A stretch of 64,000 nt of DNA from Dechloromonas hortensis (GTDB lineage: Bacteria; Pseudomonadota; Gammaproteobacteria; Burkholderiales; Rhodocyclaceae). Shown one piece after another: positions 1-8,130 of the stretch (position 1 is the stretch's first letter; every line of letters starts with the position of its first letter). The translations under genes were made by a program, and so were the position numbers. Location of the stretch: positions 434,001 through 498,000 of the forward strand of contig NZ_SSSQ01000002.1 of NCBI RefSeq assembly GCF_009469765.1. Direction: 5' to 3'. The notes under the pieces are model-generated. The model did not search any database. It was not told the DNA's origin and was given only the letters and a program-made list of their open reading frames with translations.

Positions 1-549
1 CGCACGCCGGAGAACGACGAAGGGGCGCGCGCCGACATCTCGGTTGAGAAGCTCGGCAAGCTGCGCCCGGTTTTCCATGCCAAAGGCTCGGTGACGGCGG
101 GCAACGCCTCGCAGATGTCGGATGGCGCCGGCGCCGTGATGCTGGTTTCGGAAAGAATATTGAAGGAACACAACCTGACCCCGCTCGCCCGCTTTGCCGG
201 TTATGCCGTCGGCGGTGTGGCGCCCGAGATCATGGGCGTCGGCCCGATCGTGGCGATTCCCAAGGTGTTGGCCCAGGTCGGCATCCGCCAGCAGGATCTC
301 GACTGGATCGAACTGAACGAAGCCTTTGCGGCGCAGGCCCTGGCCGTGATCAAGCATCTCGACCTCGACCCGGCGCGCATCAACCCGTTGGGCGGCGCCA
401 TCGCCCTCGGCCACCCGCTCGGCGCCACCGGCGCCATCCGCACGGCGACCTTGCTGCACGGCATGCGCCGCAGCGGCGGCAAGTATGGCCTGGTCAGCAT
501 GTGCATCGGCACCGGCATGGGCGCCGCCGGCATTTTCGAACGTATTTGA
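1..549 (+). CDS. Acetyl-CoA acyltransferase (thiolase), C-terminal part
   Basis: This is a 5'-truncated gene whose frame is open from base 1 to the TGA at 547-549. The visible 182 residues are the C-terminal half of a thiolase, which cleaves 3-ketoacyl-CoA with CoA in the last step of beta-oxidation. Landmarks are the NEAFAAQ motif, the active-site His in GGAIALGHPLGATGA, and the C-terminal CIGTGMG loop with the second catalytic Cys. The nucleophilic Cys lies upstream of the window. It ends 26 bases before an acyl-CoA dehydrogenase on the same strand, so a fatty-acid or acyl-CoA degradation operon is likely. Chain-length preference cannot be read from this part. Confidence 0.95.
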   Translation, partial: RTPENDEGARADISVEKLGKLRPVFHAKGSVTAGNASQMSDGAGAVMLVSERILKEHNLTPLARFAGYAVGGVAPEIMGVGPIVAIPKVLAQVGIRQQDLDWIELNEAFAAQALAVIKHLDLDPARINPLGGAIALGHPLGATGAIRTATLLHGMRRSGGKYGLVSMCIGTGMGAAGIFERI

Positions 550-575
550 ACGAGATAATAAAAGGAGATAACAGC

Positions 576-2372
576 ATGAGCGATTACAAGGCCCCGGTTC
601 GGGACATGCGATTTGTGATGGATGAGATTGTCGGCCTGGCCACCATTGCCCGCCTGCCGGGCTACGAAGAAGCGACCCCCGATCTGGCCGATGCCGTGCT
701 GGAAGAGGCGGCCCGCTTCACCGGCGAGGTACTGGCGCCGCTCAACCGCATTGGTGATACCCAGGGCTGCAAGCTCGGACCCAATGGCGTGATCACGCCC
801 GCTGGCTGGAAGGAGGCCTACAAGGCTTTCTGCGACGGCGGCTGGAATGGCCTGGCCTCGCCGGCGGAATTCGGCGGCCAGGGGTTGCCGGAAACTTTCG
901 GCATCGCCGTCAAGGAGATGGCGGCCTCGGCCAACCTGTCCTTCTCGCTCGGCCCGATGCTCACCGGCGGTGCCGTCGCGGCGCTGCTGACCTGCGCCAG
1001 CGATGAACTGAAGGCGACCTTCCTGGAAAAGATGATCACCGGCGAGTGGACCGGCACGATGAACCTGACCGAGCCGAATGCCGGCTCCGATCTGGCACTG
1101 ATCCGCTCCCGCGCCGAGCCGCAGGCTGACGGCAGCTACCGCGTCTTCGGCCAGAAGATCTTCATCACCTACGGCGACCACGACATGACGGACAACATCG
1201 TCCATCTCGTGCTCGCCCGGCTGCCGGATGCGCCGGCTGGCGTGAAGGGTATCTCGCTGTTCCTGGTGCCGAAATTCCTGGTCAATGCCGATGGCTCGCT
1301 TGGTGCCCGCAATGACGCGCATTGTGTCTCCATCGAGCACAAGCTCGGCATCCACGCCAGCCCGACCTGCGTCCTGGCCTTCGGCGACAACGGCGGTGCC
1401 GTCGGTTATCTGCTCGGCGAAGCCAACCGCGGCCTCGAGTACATGTTCATCATGATGAACGAGGCGCGCATGGGCGTCGGCCTGCAGGGTGTCGCCATCG
1501 GCGAACGCGCCTACCAGCAGGCGCTCGCCTATGCCCGCGAACGCAAGCAGGGCCGCGATGCGGTGACTGGCGAGGCGCTGGTCACGATTGATCATCACCC
1601 CGATGTCCGGCGCATGTTGATGCTGATGAAGTCACGCGTCGAGGCCTGCCGGGCCATCACGTACTACACGGCCGGCCTGCTTGACCGAGCCCATGCCGGC
1701 ACCGACCCGGCACAGAAAAAGAAGGACCTTTACCTGGCCGAGTTCCTGATCCCCATCGTCAAGGGCGGCGGTACCGAAATGGGCATCGATGTCGCTTCGC
1801 TCGGCATCCAGATCCATGGTGGCATGGGTTTCATCGAGGAAACCGGTGCCGCCCAGCACTGGCGCGATTCGCGGATTACGACGATTTACGAAGGCACCAC
1901 GGCCATCCAGGCCAACGACCTGATCTTCCGTAAACTGATGCGCGACCAGAGCGCCACCGCCAAGGTGCTCTTTGCCGAAATCTACGCCACTGCCAAGGCC
2001 CTCGGCGACACCGGCAAGCCGGAGCTGCAGGCCATCGGCCAGCGCCTCAACCGCAGCCTGAAAGCCTGGGCGGAAGCGACCGAATGGCTGGCCGGCAACG
2101 CGAAAACTGCCGTTTCCGGGGTGTTGACCGCAGCTGTACCCTACCTGAACATCGCCGTCGCCGTCTGTGGCGGCTGGCTGATGGGCAAGGCGGCGCTGGC
2201 CGCGGCGGCGCGTCTCGACAGCGGCGAGGGCGACCCGCGCTTCTATCGCAACAAGATCGCCACCGCCCGTTTCTACGCCGACCAGCTGCTGCCGCAGGCT
2301 GAAGCCTGGGCGCAGACCGTAATGGCCCGCGATCTGGCGATCAAGGATATCGGCAACGATTTGTTCGATTAA
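576..2372 (+). CDS. Acyl-CoA dehydrogenase, long form (about 598 aa)
   Basis: This is an FAD-dependent acyl-CoA dehydrogenase that introduces the alpha-beta double bond into acyl-CoA and passes electrons to ETF. The start at ATG 576 is preceded by AAGGAG at 562-567; the frame is open further upstream but overlaps the thiolase. Order is N-terminal helical domain, middle beta domain (FITYGDHDM, LTEPNAGSDLA), C-terminal helical domain with IYEGTTAIQAN, and an extra C-terminal domain of about 130 residues. The length near 600 aa matches the subfamily that includes 3-methylmercaptopropionyl-CoA dehydrogenase (DmdC) and its many uncharacterised homologues, rather than the roughly 380-aa short-chain enzymes. 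The substrate is unknown. A rho-independent terminator follows at 2468. Confidence 0.93.
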   Translation: MSDYKAPVRDMRFVMDEIVGLATIARLPGYEEATPDLADAVLEEAARFTGEVLAPLNRIGDTQGCKLGPNGVITPAGWKEAYKAFCDGGWNGLASPAEFGGQGLPETFGIAVKEMAASANLSFSLGPMLTGGAVAALLTCASDELKATFLEKMITGEWTGTMNLTEPNAGSDLALIRSRAEPQADGSYRVFGQKIFITYGDHDMTDNIVHLVLARLPDAPAGVKGISLFLVPKFLVNADGSLGARNDAHCVSIEHKLGIHASPTCVLAFGDNGGAVGYLLGEANRGLEYMFIMMNEARMGVGLQGVAIGERAYQQALAYARERKQGRDAVTGEALVTIDHHPDVRRMLMLMKSRVEACRAITYYTAGLLDRAHAGTDPAQKKKDLYLAEFLIPIVKGGGTEMGIDVASLGIQIHGGMGFIEETGAAQHWRDSRITTIYEGTTAIQANDLIFRKLMRDQSATAKVLFAEIYATAKALGDTGKPELQAIGQRLNRSLKAWAEATEWLAGNAKTAVSGVLTAAVPYLNIAVAVCGGWLMGKAALAAAARLDSGEGDPRFYRNKIATARFYADQLLPQAEAWAQTVMARDLAIKDIGNDLFD

Positions 2373-2467
2373 GGGCTGGCACAGTGCGAAAGGTCTCGCG
2401 CTGTTGCCGCCAGGTTCACTCTGCGGGTGGGGCAAAAGTGAAGGGCGCTTTTGCCGGCATCGCTTTC

Positions 2468-2494
2468 GAGGGGGAGGTTTCCCCCTCTTTTTTT
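2468..2494 (+). terminator. Intrinsic terminator after the acyl-CoA dehydrogenase
   Basis: The stem GAGGGGG/CCCCCTC (2468-2474 and 2481-2487) has a 6-nt loop and is followed by seven T residues. It ends the thiolase/dehydrogenase operon before the histidine kinase gene. Confidence 0.85.
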
Positions 2495-2546
2495 GTTTGT
2501 TTGCCTTGTGCGCACCGGATGAAGGGCTTGTAATACAGGTTGGCTG

Positions 2547-3617
2547 ATGATGATCGAGGAAGACGCAGCGATGGATGACGGAACGATGGAGGAAATCCCC
2601 TTTCGCGGGCTGGTCGAGCAATCCCTGGCCGGCATCTACGTGATCCAGGACGAGGTCTTCCAGTATTCCAACGCCACCTTTGCAGGCATGTTCGGCTATA
2701 GCGCTGAGGAGCTGACCGGCATGCACCTGAAGGATCTGGTGGCGCCGGATTGCCTGCAGCAGGTGGTCGGCAACTATCATTTGCGGGTCAGTGGCGAGCG
2801 GCCGAGCATCCGTTTTACGACCCGGGGTGTGCATAAGAACGGCAGCCTGGTGCACCTCGAAGTGCACGGTTCCAGCCTGGATTTTCGTGGCCGCCCGGCG
2901 GTAGTCGGTGTCGGCATCAACATTACCGAGCAGGTTCGCCAGCAGGAAGACTTGCAGGCATCGCGCGAACGGCTGCGCGAACTGGCCCGTTATATCAACA
3001 CCATGCGTGAGGAACAGCGTTCTCGGATCGCCCGCGAACTGCATGACGTGGTTGGCGGCATCTTGACCTCGATGAAGCTGGATATCCAGCGTATCAACCG
3101 GCGGGTCGATGATCCGGAGGTCACCGGCATCGTCGATGATCTGCTTGGCCTGGTCCAGGAGAGTATTGCGGCCGTCCGCCAGATTTCCGAAGACCTGCGA
3201 CCGGGCATCCTCGATCATCTCGGCCTGCACGCCGCGCTGCAATCGGCCCTGCGCCAGTTTTCGGAGCGGACTGAAATTTCTGCCACGCTGTCTCCCGGGC
3301 ATTTTGATGTCGAGTTGTCGCAGAGTAGCGCCACCGCCATCTACCGGATCTTCCAGGAGGCGCTGACCAATATCGCCAGACACGCCAAGGCGCACCGGGT
3401 CGAAGTCAGCCTGGCGGCCGAAGATGGCGAACTGCATCTCGACATCGTCGATGACGGGCAGGGCCTGGTCCACAGCAACCGGACCGGCAAAAGTATCGGC
3501 CTGGTCGGCATGGCCGAACGGGCACGCGAACTGGGCGGCACTTTGACCGTTGGCGATGGCGCCAACGCTTGCGGCACCCGCATTTCCCTGTGCATTCCCC
3601 TGGAGCTGAATCAATGA
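2547..3617 (+). CDS. PAS-domain sensor histidine kinase (NarX/DegS-type, HisKA_3)
   Basis: This is a 356-aa cytoplasmic sensor kinase with no membrane segment. A PAS domain occupies roughly residues 20-130. It is followed by a coiled segment and the HisKA_3 dimerisation box RIARELHDVVGG, with the phospho-accepting His at about residue 166. A HATPase_c domain follows, with an N-box around ALTNIARHAKAH and a G-box DDGQGL. HisKA_3 kinases pair with NarL-type regulators, and one follows directly: the kinase TGA overlaps the regulator ATG (ATGA at 3614-3617). The signal is unknown and the PAS domain shows no diagnostic cofactor residue I can point to. ATG 2547 and ATG 2571 are both possible starts, and no strong ribosome site is visible. 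Confidence 0.92.
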   Translation: MMIEEDAAMDDGTMEEIPFRGLVEQSLAGIYVIQDEVFQYSNATFAGMFGYSAEELTGMHLKDLVAPDCLQQVVGNYHLRVSGERPSIRFTTRGVHKNGSLVHLEVHGSSLDFRGRPAVVGVGINITEQVRQQEDLQASRERLRELARYINTMREEQRSRIARELHDVVGGILTSMKLDIQRINRRVDDPEVTGIVDDLLGLVQESIAAVRQISEDLRPGILDHLGLHAALQSALRQFSERTEISATLSPGHFDVELSQSSATAIYRIFQEALTNIARHAKAHRVEVSLAAEDGELHLDIVDDGQGLVHSNRTGKSIGLVGMAERARELGGTLTVGDGANACGTRISLCIPLELNQ

Positions 3618-4246
3618 TCGATGTCCTGATCGCCGACGACCATGCCATTTTTCGCAGCGGCATGCGCCGCCTGCTCTCCGATGAACACGACATGCGCGTT
3701 TCCGGCGAAGCGGCCAATGGTCAGGAAGTCATTGACCTGCTGCAGGCCGGCAAATACTCGGTCGTCCTGCTCGACATCAACATGCCGGGGCGCAGCGGAC
3801 TGGAAACCCTGAAGCGTATCCGCGCCTCGTGGCCGACCCAGCCGGTGCTGATGCTGTCGATGTATCCGGAGGAGCAGTACGCCCTGATCGCCATTGAAGG
3901 CGGGGCGAACGGCTATCTGTCTAAGGATCGCGACGCCGGCGAACTGCTCCAGGCGATCCGGGCGGCGGCGGCGGGGGGGAAGTACATTTCGCCGAATGTC
4001 GCCGTCCAACTGCTCACCAAGCCGCGCCACGAAGCCAGCCAGGCGCCGCATCTCGGCTTGAGTGCGCGTGAAATCGAAATCCTGCACCTGATCGTGCAGG
4101 GCGTGTCGCTGACCGAGATCGGTGAAAAGCTGTTTCTCAGTGTCAAGACCATCAGTACCTACCGGACCCGCCTGCTCGCCAAGCTCGGCCTGGAAAGCAA
4201 CGCTGACCTGGTGCGCTACGCCCTAAGACACGAACTCATCGACTGA
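3614..4246 (+). CDS. NarL/FixJ-type response regulator
   Basis: This is a 210-aa two-domain regulator. The receiver domain (1-120) has the acidic pair in IADDHAIF, the phospho-acceptor Asp54 in VVLLDINMPG, and the conserved Lys in YLSKDRD. A LuxR-type helix-turn-helix covers about 145-205 (LSAREIEILHLIVQG and SVKTISTYRTRL). It is translationally coupled to the upstream HisKA_3 kinase by a 4-base overlap, so the two form one two-component system. Its 3' end overlaps the 3' end of the convergent DsbA-family gene by 24 bases. Targets are unknown; the neighbouring acyl-CoA genes are candidates by position only. Confidence 0.95.
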   Translation: MIDVLIADDHAIFRSGMRRLLSDEHDMRVSGEAANGQEVIDLLQAGKYSVVLLDINMPGRSGLETLKRIRASWPTQPVLMLSMYPEEQYALIAIEGGANGYLSKDRDAGELLQAIRAAAAGGKYISPNVAVQLLTKPRHEASQAPHLGLSAREIEILHLIVQGVSLTEIGEKLFLSVKTISTYRTRLLAKLGLESNADLVRYALRHELID

Positions 4247-4867
4247 ACGCTGGATCACTTCGCGGAGCGTGGCCGGCGGATGGGCGCCGGACAGCGCGAG
4301 GCGCTCATTGAAGACGTAATAGGGCACGCCGGAAACGGCTGCAGTTTGTTCCTGCCTGGCCTTGGCGCTGGCGCCGACCAGTTGCTGCAGGCTGACTGTG
4401 ATGCCGCATTCGCCGGCGATGTCGAGCAGCACCGAGACGTCGCCGATATCCCGGGCCGCCATGAAGTAGGCCTGGAACAGTGCTTCGATCAGCTTCGCCG
4501 TTCGCGCCTCGTCACCTTTGTCGGCGACCAGTTCGACCAGGGCATGGGCGGCCAGCGTATTGGGTAGCACGGTAATGTCGTCGAACGCGAAGTCGATGCC
4601 GGCCAACTGCCCGGCTTCCCTGACCTGGGCCCGGCGGGCAGTGACCGCGGCCGGGCTGCCGAGGCGTCGGACATAGAATTCCTGATAAGGCTCGCCGGCC
4701 AGCGGGGTGTCCGGCAACAGCGGCAAACCGCGCCAGACGATGCGCGGCCGGATATCCGGCCGGCTCGCCCGGAACTGTTGCAGGGCGGTGTCGAGATTGT
4801 GTTTGCCGATCAGGCACCAGGGGCAGATCAGGTCGAAATAGACTTCGATAATCAGGTTGGGGGTCAT
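4223..4867 (-). CDS. DsbA-family (FrnE-like) thiol-disulfide oxidoreductase
   Basis: This 214-aa protein has a thioredoxin/DsbA-like fold with the motif CPWC at residues 15-18 directly after the first strand (YFDLICPWC). That is the FrnE arrangement. Hydroxychromene-carboxylate isomerases share the fold but usually lack the CXXC pair. No signal peptide is seen, so it is probably cytoplasmic. The start at 4867 shares a base with the TGA of the upstream Bcr/CflA transporter (TGATG), indicating translational coupling. It is the last gene of a nine-gene minus-strand run that begins with the Rieske ferredoxin at 12553. Substrate is unknown. Confidence 0.88.
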   Translation of the reverse strand: MTPNLIIEVYFDLICPWCLIGKHNLDTALQQFRASRPDIRPRIVWRGLPLLPDTPLAGEPYQEFYVRRLGSPAAVTARRAQVREAGQLAGIDFAFDDITVLPNTLAAHALVELVADKGDEARTAKLIEALFQAYFMAARDIGDVSVLLDIAGECGITVSLQQLVGASAKARQEQTAAVSGVPYYVFNERLALSGAHPPATLREVIQRSVDEFVS

Positions 4868-6081
4868 CAAGTTTCCGAATGCAGGTGAGGAGCGGCCGCA
4901 GGCAAGCCGGCCTTGTGTTCGAGATAGACTGCACCGCCGCCGATCAGGGTGAGCAGACCGGTGCCGAGAGCCAGCGTAAAGAGGGAATCCCAGAGCCACG
5001 GTGCGATCAGGCCGGCGGCCAGGGCGATCATGGTGAACTGGAGGAAGGTCTGCAGCGAGGCGGCGACCCCGGCGCTCTGCCGCAAGGGTTCGATGGCGCC
5101 GCCGATCAGGATGGGCAGGGCGAGGGCCAGGCCGAACGAATAGGCGAAGAGCGGCAGGACGGCACAAATACTAGCAGGCAGCAAGCCGCTGATCAGCAGG
5201 TTAAGGCCGACCGCCAGCGCGAGGACGCGATAGGCGGTCGCCAGCAGTCGGCCGCCCTTCAGCTGCCGCAGCAGATGGGGAAAAGCCCAGAAACCGGCAG
5301 TCAGGCCGAGGGTGATCGGGCCGTAGATCAGGTAGATCTCAGTTGCCGCCTTGCCGAGCAGATGAATGACAATGGTCGGGGCCGAGACGACGTAGATGGC
5401 CATGCTCGTCCAGTTGGCGACATGGGCCACCGACAGCCGGACGAAACGCGGCGTGCGCAGCGCATGCAGGTAGGCGCGGGCCAGCGCCCCCGGGTGCAGG
5501 CTCAGGCGACGCTCTTGCGGCAAGGTCTCCGGCAGCCAGCGCCAGTAGATAGCGGCCAGCATGAAGGCGGTTCCACTCATGGCGACGAAGACGGCGCGCC
5601 AGCCGAAATGTGTGCTCAGCCAAGCGCCGATGACCGGCGTCGCGATCAGGCTCAGGGTCTGCAGCATGGTGATGCGGCCAAGCAGGTGCTGGGCTTCCGG
5701 GCCGTGATGCAGGTCGTGCAGGATGGAGCGGCTGACCACCATGCCGGCACCGGCGGCGACGCCTTGCGCAACGCGCAGCCCCCACAGCATTTCGATATTG
5801 CCCGGAAAAGCCGAGGCCGCCGCCGCAATGGCGAGCAGGAGCAGGGAAAACAGGATCGTACGCCGTCGACCGTAGGCATCGGCCAGCGCACCGTACCACA
5901 GCGACATGAAGGCGCTGGCGAAGAAAAAAAGCGAGATGGTCTGCTGCGCCTGCCAGCTGCTGATGTTCAGATCACTGCGCATGGCCGGCAGGGCCGGGAT
6001 CAGAATGTCCGAACCGAGGGAGTTGAGCAGCCCCATGACGGCGAGCAGCACGATCAGCACGGCTGGCTGCATCGCCTTCAT
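4867..6081 (-). CDS. Bcr/CflA-family MFS drug transporter
   Basis: This 404-aa major facilitator protein has about 12 hydrophobic segments. The N-terminus resembles the Bcr/CflA drug-efflux subfamily (SLGSDILIPALPAM in TM1), and the inter-TM2/3 motif GALADAYGRRR fits motif A. It probably exports a small amphipathic compound by proton antiport. Its stop is coupled to the FrnE-like gene, and it starts 21 bases after the stop of the hydrolase gene, so all three are likely cotranscribed. Confidence 0.9.
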   Translation of the reverse strand: MKAMQPAVLIVLLAVMGLLNSLGSDILIPALPAMRSDLNISSWQAQQTISLFFFASAFMSLWYGALADAYGRRRTILFSLLLLAIAAAASAFPGNIEMLWGLRVAQGVAAGAGMVVSRSILHDLHHGPEAQHLLGRITMLQTLSLIATPVIGAWLSTHFGWRAVFVAMSGTAFMLAAIYWRWLPETLPQERRLSLHPGALARAYLHALRTPRFVRLSVAHVANWTSMAIYVVSAPTIVIHLLGKAATEIYLIYGPITLGLTAGFWAFPHLLRQLKGGRLLATAYRVLALAVGLNLLISGLLPASICAVLPLFAYSFGLALALPILIGGAIEPLRQSAGVAASLQTFLQFTMIALAAGLIAPWLWDSLFTLALGTGLLTLIGGGAVYLEHKAGLPAAAPHLHSET

Positions 6082-6102
6082 TGGGGCGTCTTGCCGGTCG
6101 GC

Positions 6103-6657
6103 TCAGACGAGCCGGCCGAGCAGTTCTTCCGCCTGCGGCCATTCGCCGAAGCCGGCGGTAGGGTTGAGGTGGCCGACGGCGCCGATGTCGACCAGTTCGC
6201 TGCCCCAGTCGGCGGCGTATTGCTTGACGCGATCGAGATCAGCCAGCGGGTCGTTGCTGCTGGCTGCAACGATGCTCGGGAAGGGCAGTCGGCGGCGCGG
6301 GATCGGCAGCCAGCCGTTGTCGCGCAGTGCGTCAAGCGTCGGGTAACCGGCCGGCAGCGGCGATTCAAGATCGGCCGGTGCGGCGAGCAGGGCGCCCTGG
6401 ATCGGCCGATCGTATTTTTGCGCCCAATGTACGGCGATCATCACACCGCCGCTGTGGGCGACCAGGACGAGCGGGCCGTCGATTTTGGCGATGGCATCCT
6501 GCAGAGCCTCGACGCGGGCGGCACAGCTCAGTTTGTCGTGTTCGAGCGGTGCCACCGAGCAGGCCTTGGGCAGCTTGCGTTCGAGAATGGTTTGCCAGTG
6601 TTCTTCGACGTGGTCGCGCAGACCGGGAACGATCAGGATGGTTGGGGAAGTGCTCAT
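6103..6657 (-). CDS. RBBP9/YdeN-family alpha/beta hydrolase
   Basis: This 184-aa single-domain serine hydrolase starts MSTSPTILIVPGLRD, with the oxyanion-side PGLRDHVEEHW motif. The nucleophile elbow AHSGGV places the catalytic Ser at about 69, with a likely acid in SSNDPLADLD and the His in GAVGHLNPTAGFG. The histidine-in-GHLN pattern is typical of the RBBP9/YdeN family, whose substrates are mostly unknown. The ATG at 6657 fits the family start; the longer open frame upstream overlaps the MFS gene and is rejected. Confidence 0.92.
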   Translation of the reverse strand: MSTSPTILIVPGLRDHVEEHWQTILERKLPKACSVAPLEHDKLSCAARVEALQDAIAKIDGPLVLVAHSGGVMIAVHWAQKYDRPIQGALLAAPADLESPLPAGYPTLDALRDNGWLPIPRRRLPFPSIVAASSNDPLADLDRVKQYAADWGSELVDIGAVGHLNPTAGFGEWPQAEELLGRLV

Positions 6658-6686
6658 GGTGGTCTTGAATGAATCGAGGTTGAAAA

Positions 6687-7997
6687 TCAGATTTGCATGG
6701 CATGCATGCGCTGCAGGTCTGCGGCGTAGTAGCGCTTGCCGATGACGAATGCGGCGGCTGCACCGAGGGCGATCAACGGCACGACCTGCATGGCACCCAT
6801 CAGCCCGATGTGGTCGGCGAGGATGCCGGTGACGAAGGGGCCGGGGGCCAGGCCAAGCAGGTTGTTGGCCAGGGTCAGCGTGGCAAAGGCGGTGGCGTGG
6901 ATCGACGGATGGGTCAGGTTGGCGACCATGGCACCGGCCGGGCCGGTGGTGCCGGCGACCAGCGCCATGCCGAGGGCGATCAGGACCAGTTGCGCCGTGC
7001 CGGGTGGCAGCATGAAGCCTATCAGGAGCAGGCTGGCCGAGATCAGGGCGTAGGCGATCGCCACCGTCCATTTGCGGGACGGTGCGCTGCGGCTGACCCG
7101 GTCGGTGATGACGCCGCAGACGGTCATGCCGATGGCGCCGACCAGGATGAAGGCGGCGGCGGCGACCCCGGCCTTGTCGGTGGGCAGGCCATAGTAACGG
7201 TTCAGGAAACTGGGCAGCCAGGCGAGCATGGCGGCCATGATGAACAGTTGCAGACCGCTGCCGATGTAGGCGGCAATAACCGCGCGCGACGAGAACAGGC
7301 CAGAGAATATGGTGCGCAGCTTGGGGCGCTGCAGGGCGGGTGACTTACCGGAACGGGCCGCATTCTCGGCTTCCGAACTGATCCGGCTTTCGCGGACGAC
7401 GAAGGCGTAGAGGATGACCAAGACCAGCCCGAAGGCGGCCATGGCGCCAAACGACCAGCGCCAGCCGAAATGGGTGGCGACGATACCGCCCAGCGCCATG
7501 CCGATCACCGAACCGACCGGGCCGCCGGCCATAAAGGCACTGGCCAAGGTGGAACGCATGTGGGCCGGGAAAATGCTGAGAATGAGGGCGATGCCGACGC
7601 TGCCGTAGGCAGCTTCGCCGACCCCGACGAAGAAGCGGGCGATGAACATCTGGTTGTAGCTGGCGGCCAGCGCGCAGGCGAGGGTGGCCAGGCTCCACAG
7701 GCCGGCCATCAGGATGACGCTCCTGACCCGGCCCCAGCGGTCGGCGACGACCGACAGCGGGAATGTGAGCAGGCCAACGAGCAGCGCGACGATGCTGCTG
7801 AGCGAGCCAAGCTGAGTGTCCGACAGGCTCCATTCGGCCTTGAGGATCGGAAAGACGGCATTGAGCACCTGGCGCGACATGTAGTCCGACAAAAGCAAGC
7901 CGAAGGTCAGGGCGAAGACGATCCAGGCATAGGTGCGCGGAACGCTAGGGGGGGCGGCCGACATGAGCGGCGGCGAATCTGCAATGTAAACGGCCAA
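6687..7997 (-). CDS. MFS transporter (uptake type)
   Basis: This 436-aa protein has 12 predicted membrane segments and MFS motif A between TM2 and TM3 (VVADRWGRVRS). The TM4-5 sequence FVGVGEAAYG resembles Spinster-like and organic-anion MFS carriers. TTG at 7997 is taken as the start because AGGAGA lies 6 bases upstream; an ATG at 7964 is the alternative. It sits 133 bases downstream of the beta-keto acid cleavage enzyme and is a reasonable candidate importer of that pathway's substrate. Substrate is not determined. Confidence 0.9.
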   Translation of the reverse strand: MAVYIADSPPLMSAAPPSVPRTYAWIVFALTFGLLLSDYMSRQVLNAVFPILKAEWSLSDTQLGSLSSIVALLVGLLTFPLSVVADRWGRVRSVILMAGLWSLATLACALAASYNQMFIARFFVGVGEAAYGSVGIALILSIFPAHMRSTLASAFMAGGPVGSVIGMALGGIVATHFGWRWSFGAMAAFGLVLVILYAFVVRESRISSEAENAARSGKSPALQRPKLRTIFSGLFSSRAVIAAYIGSGLQLFIMAAMLAWLPSFLNRYYGLPTDKAGVAAAAFILVGAIGMTVCGVITDRVSRSAPSRKWTVAIAYALISASLLLIGFMLPPGTAQLVLIALGMALVAGTTGPAGAMVANLTHPSIHATAFATLTLANNLLGLAPGPFVTGILADHIGLMGAMQVVPLIALGAAAAFVIGKRYYAADLQRMHAMQI

Positions 7998-8064
7998 GGG
8001 GTGTCTCCTGATAGTTATGACCGTGTCGGCGAGCCGTTAGGCGCATCCGGCAGGTTTTTTATTG

Positions 8065-8097
8065 TGGGCAAGCGGTCAGGGGAGGACCGCTTGCCCA
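8065..8097. other. Perfect 13-bp inverted repeat in an intergenic gap
   Basis: The arms 8065-8077 and 8085-8097 pair perfectly (core GGGCAAGCGGTC) around a 7-nt loop. Neither flank has a T-run in the right place for an intrinsic terminator. It lies between the beta-keto acid cleavage gene and the MFS gene inside the same minus-strand run. An mRNA-stabilising or processing hairpin is a reasonable guess. Confidence 0.7.
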
Positions 8098-8130
8098 TGC
8101 TACTTGTAGAAACTCAACTAGTGCCCGGGC

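Noticed and set aside
4879..6672. 597-codon plus-strand frame opposite the Bcr/CflA and hydrolase genes
   Set aside because: The translation is Gln/Asp/Gly/Arg-rich and hydrophilic, typical of an antisense membrane gene, and spans two genuine minus-strand genes.
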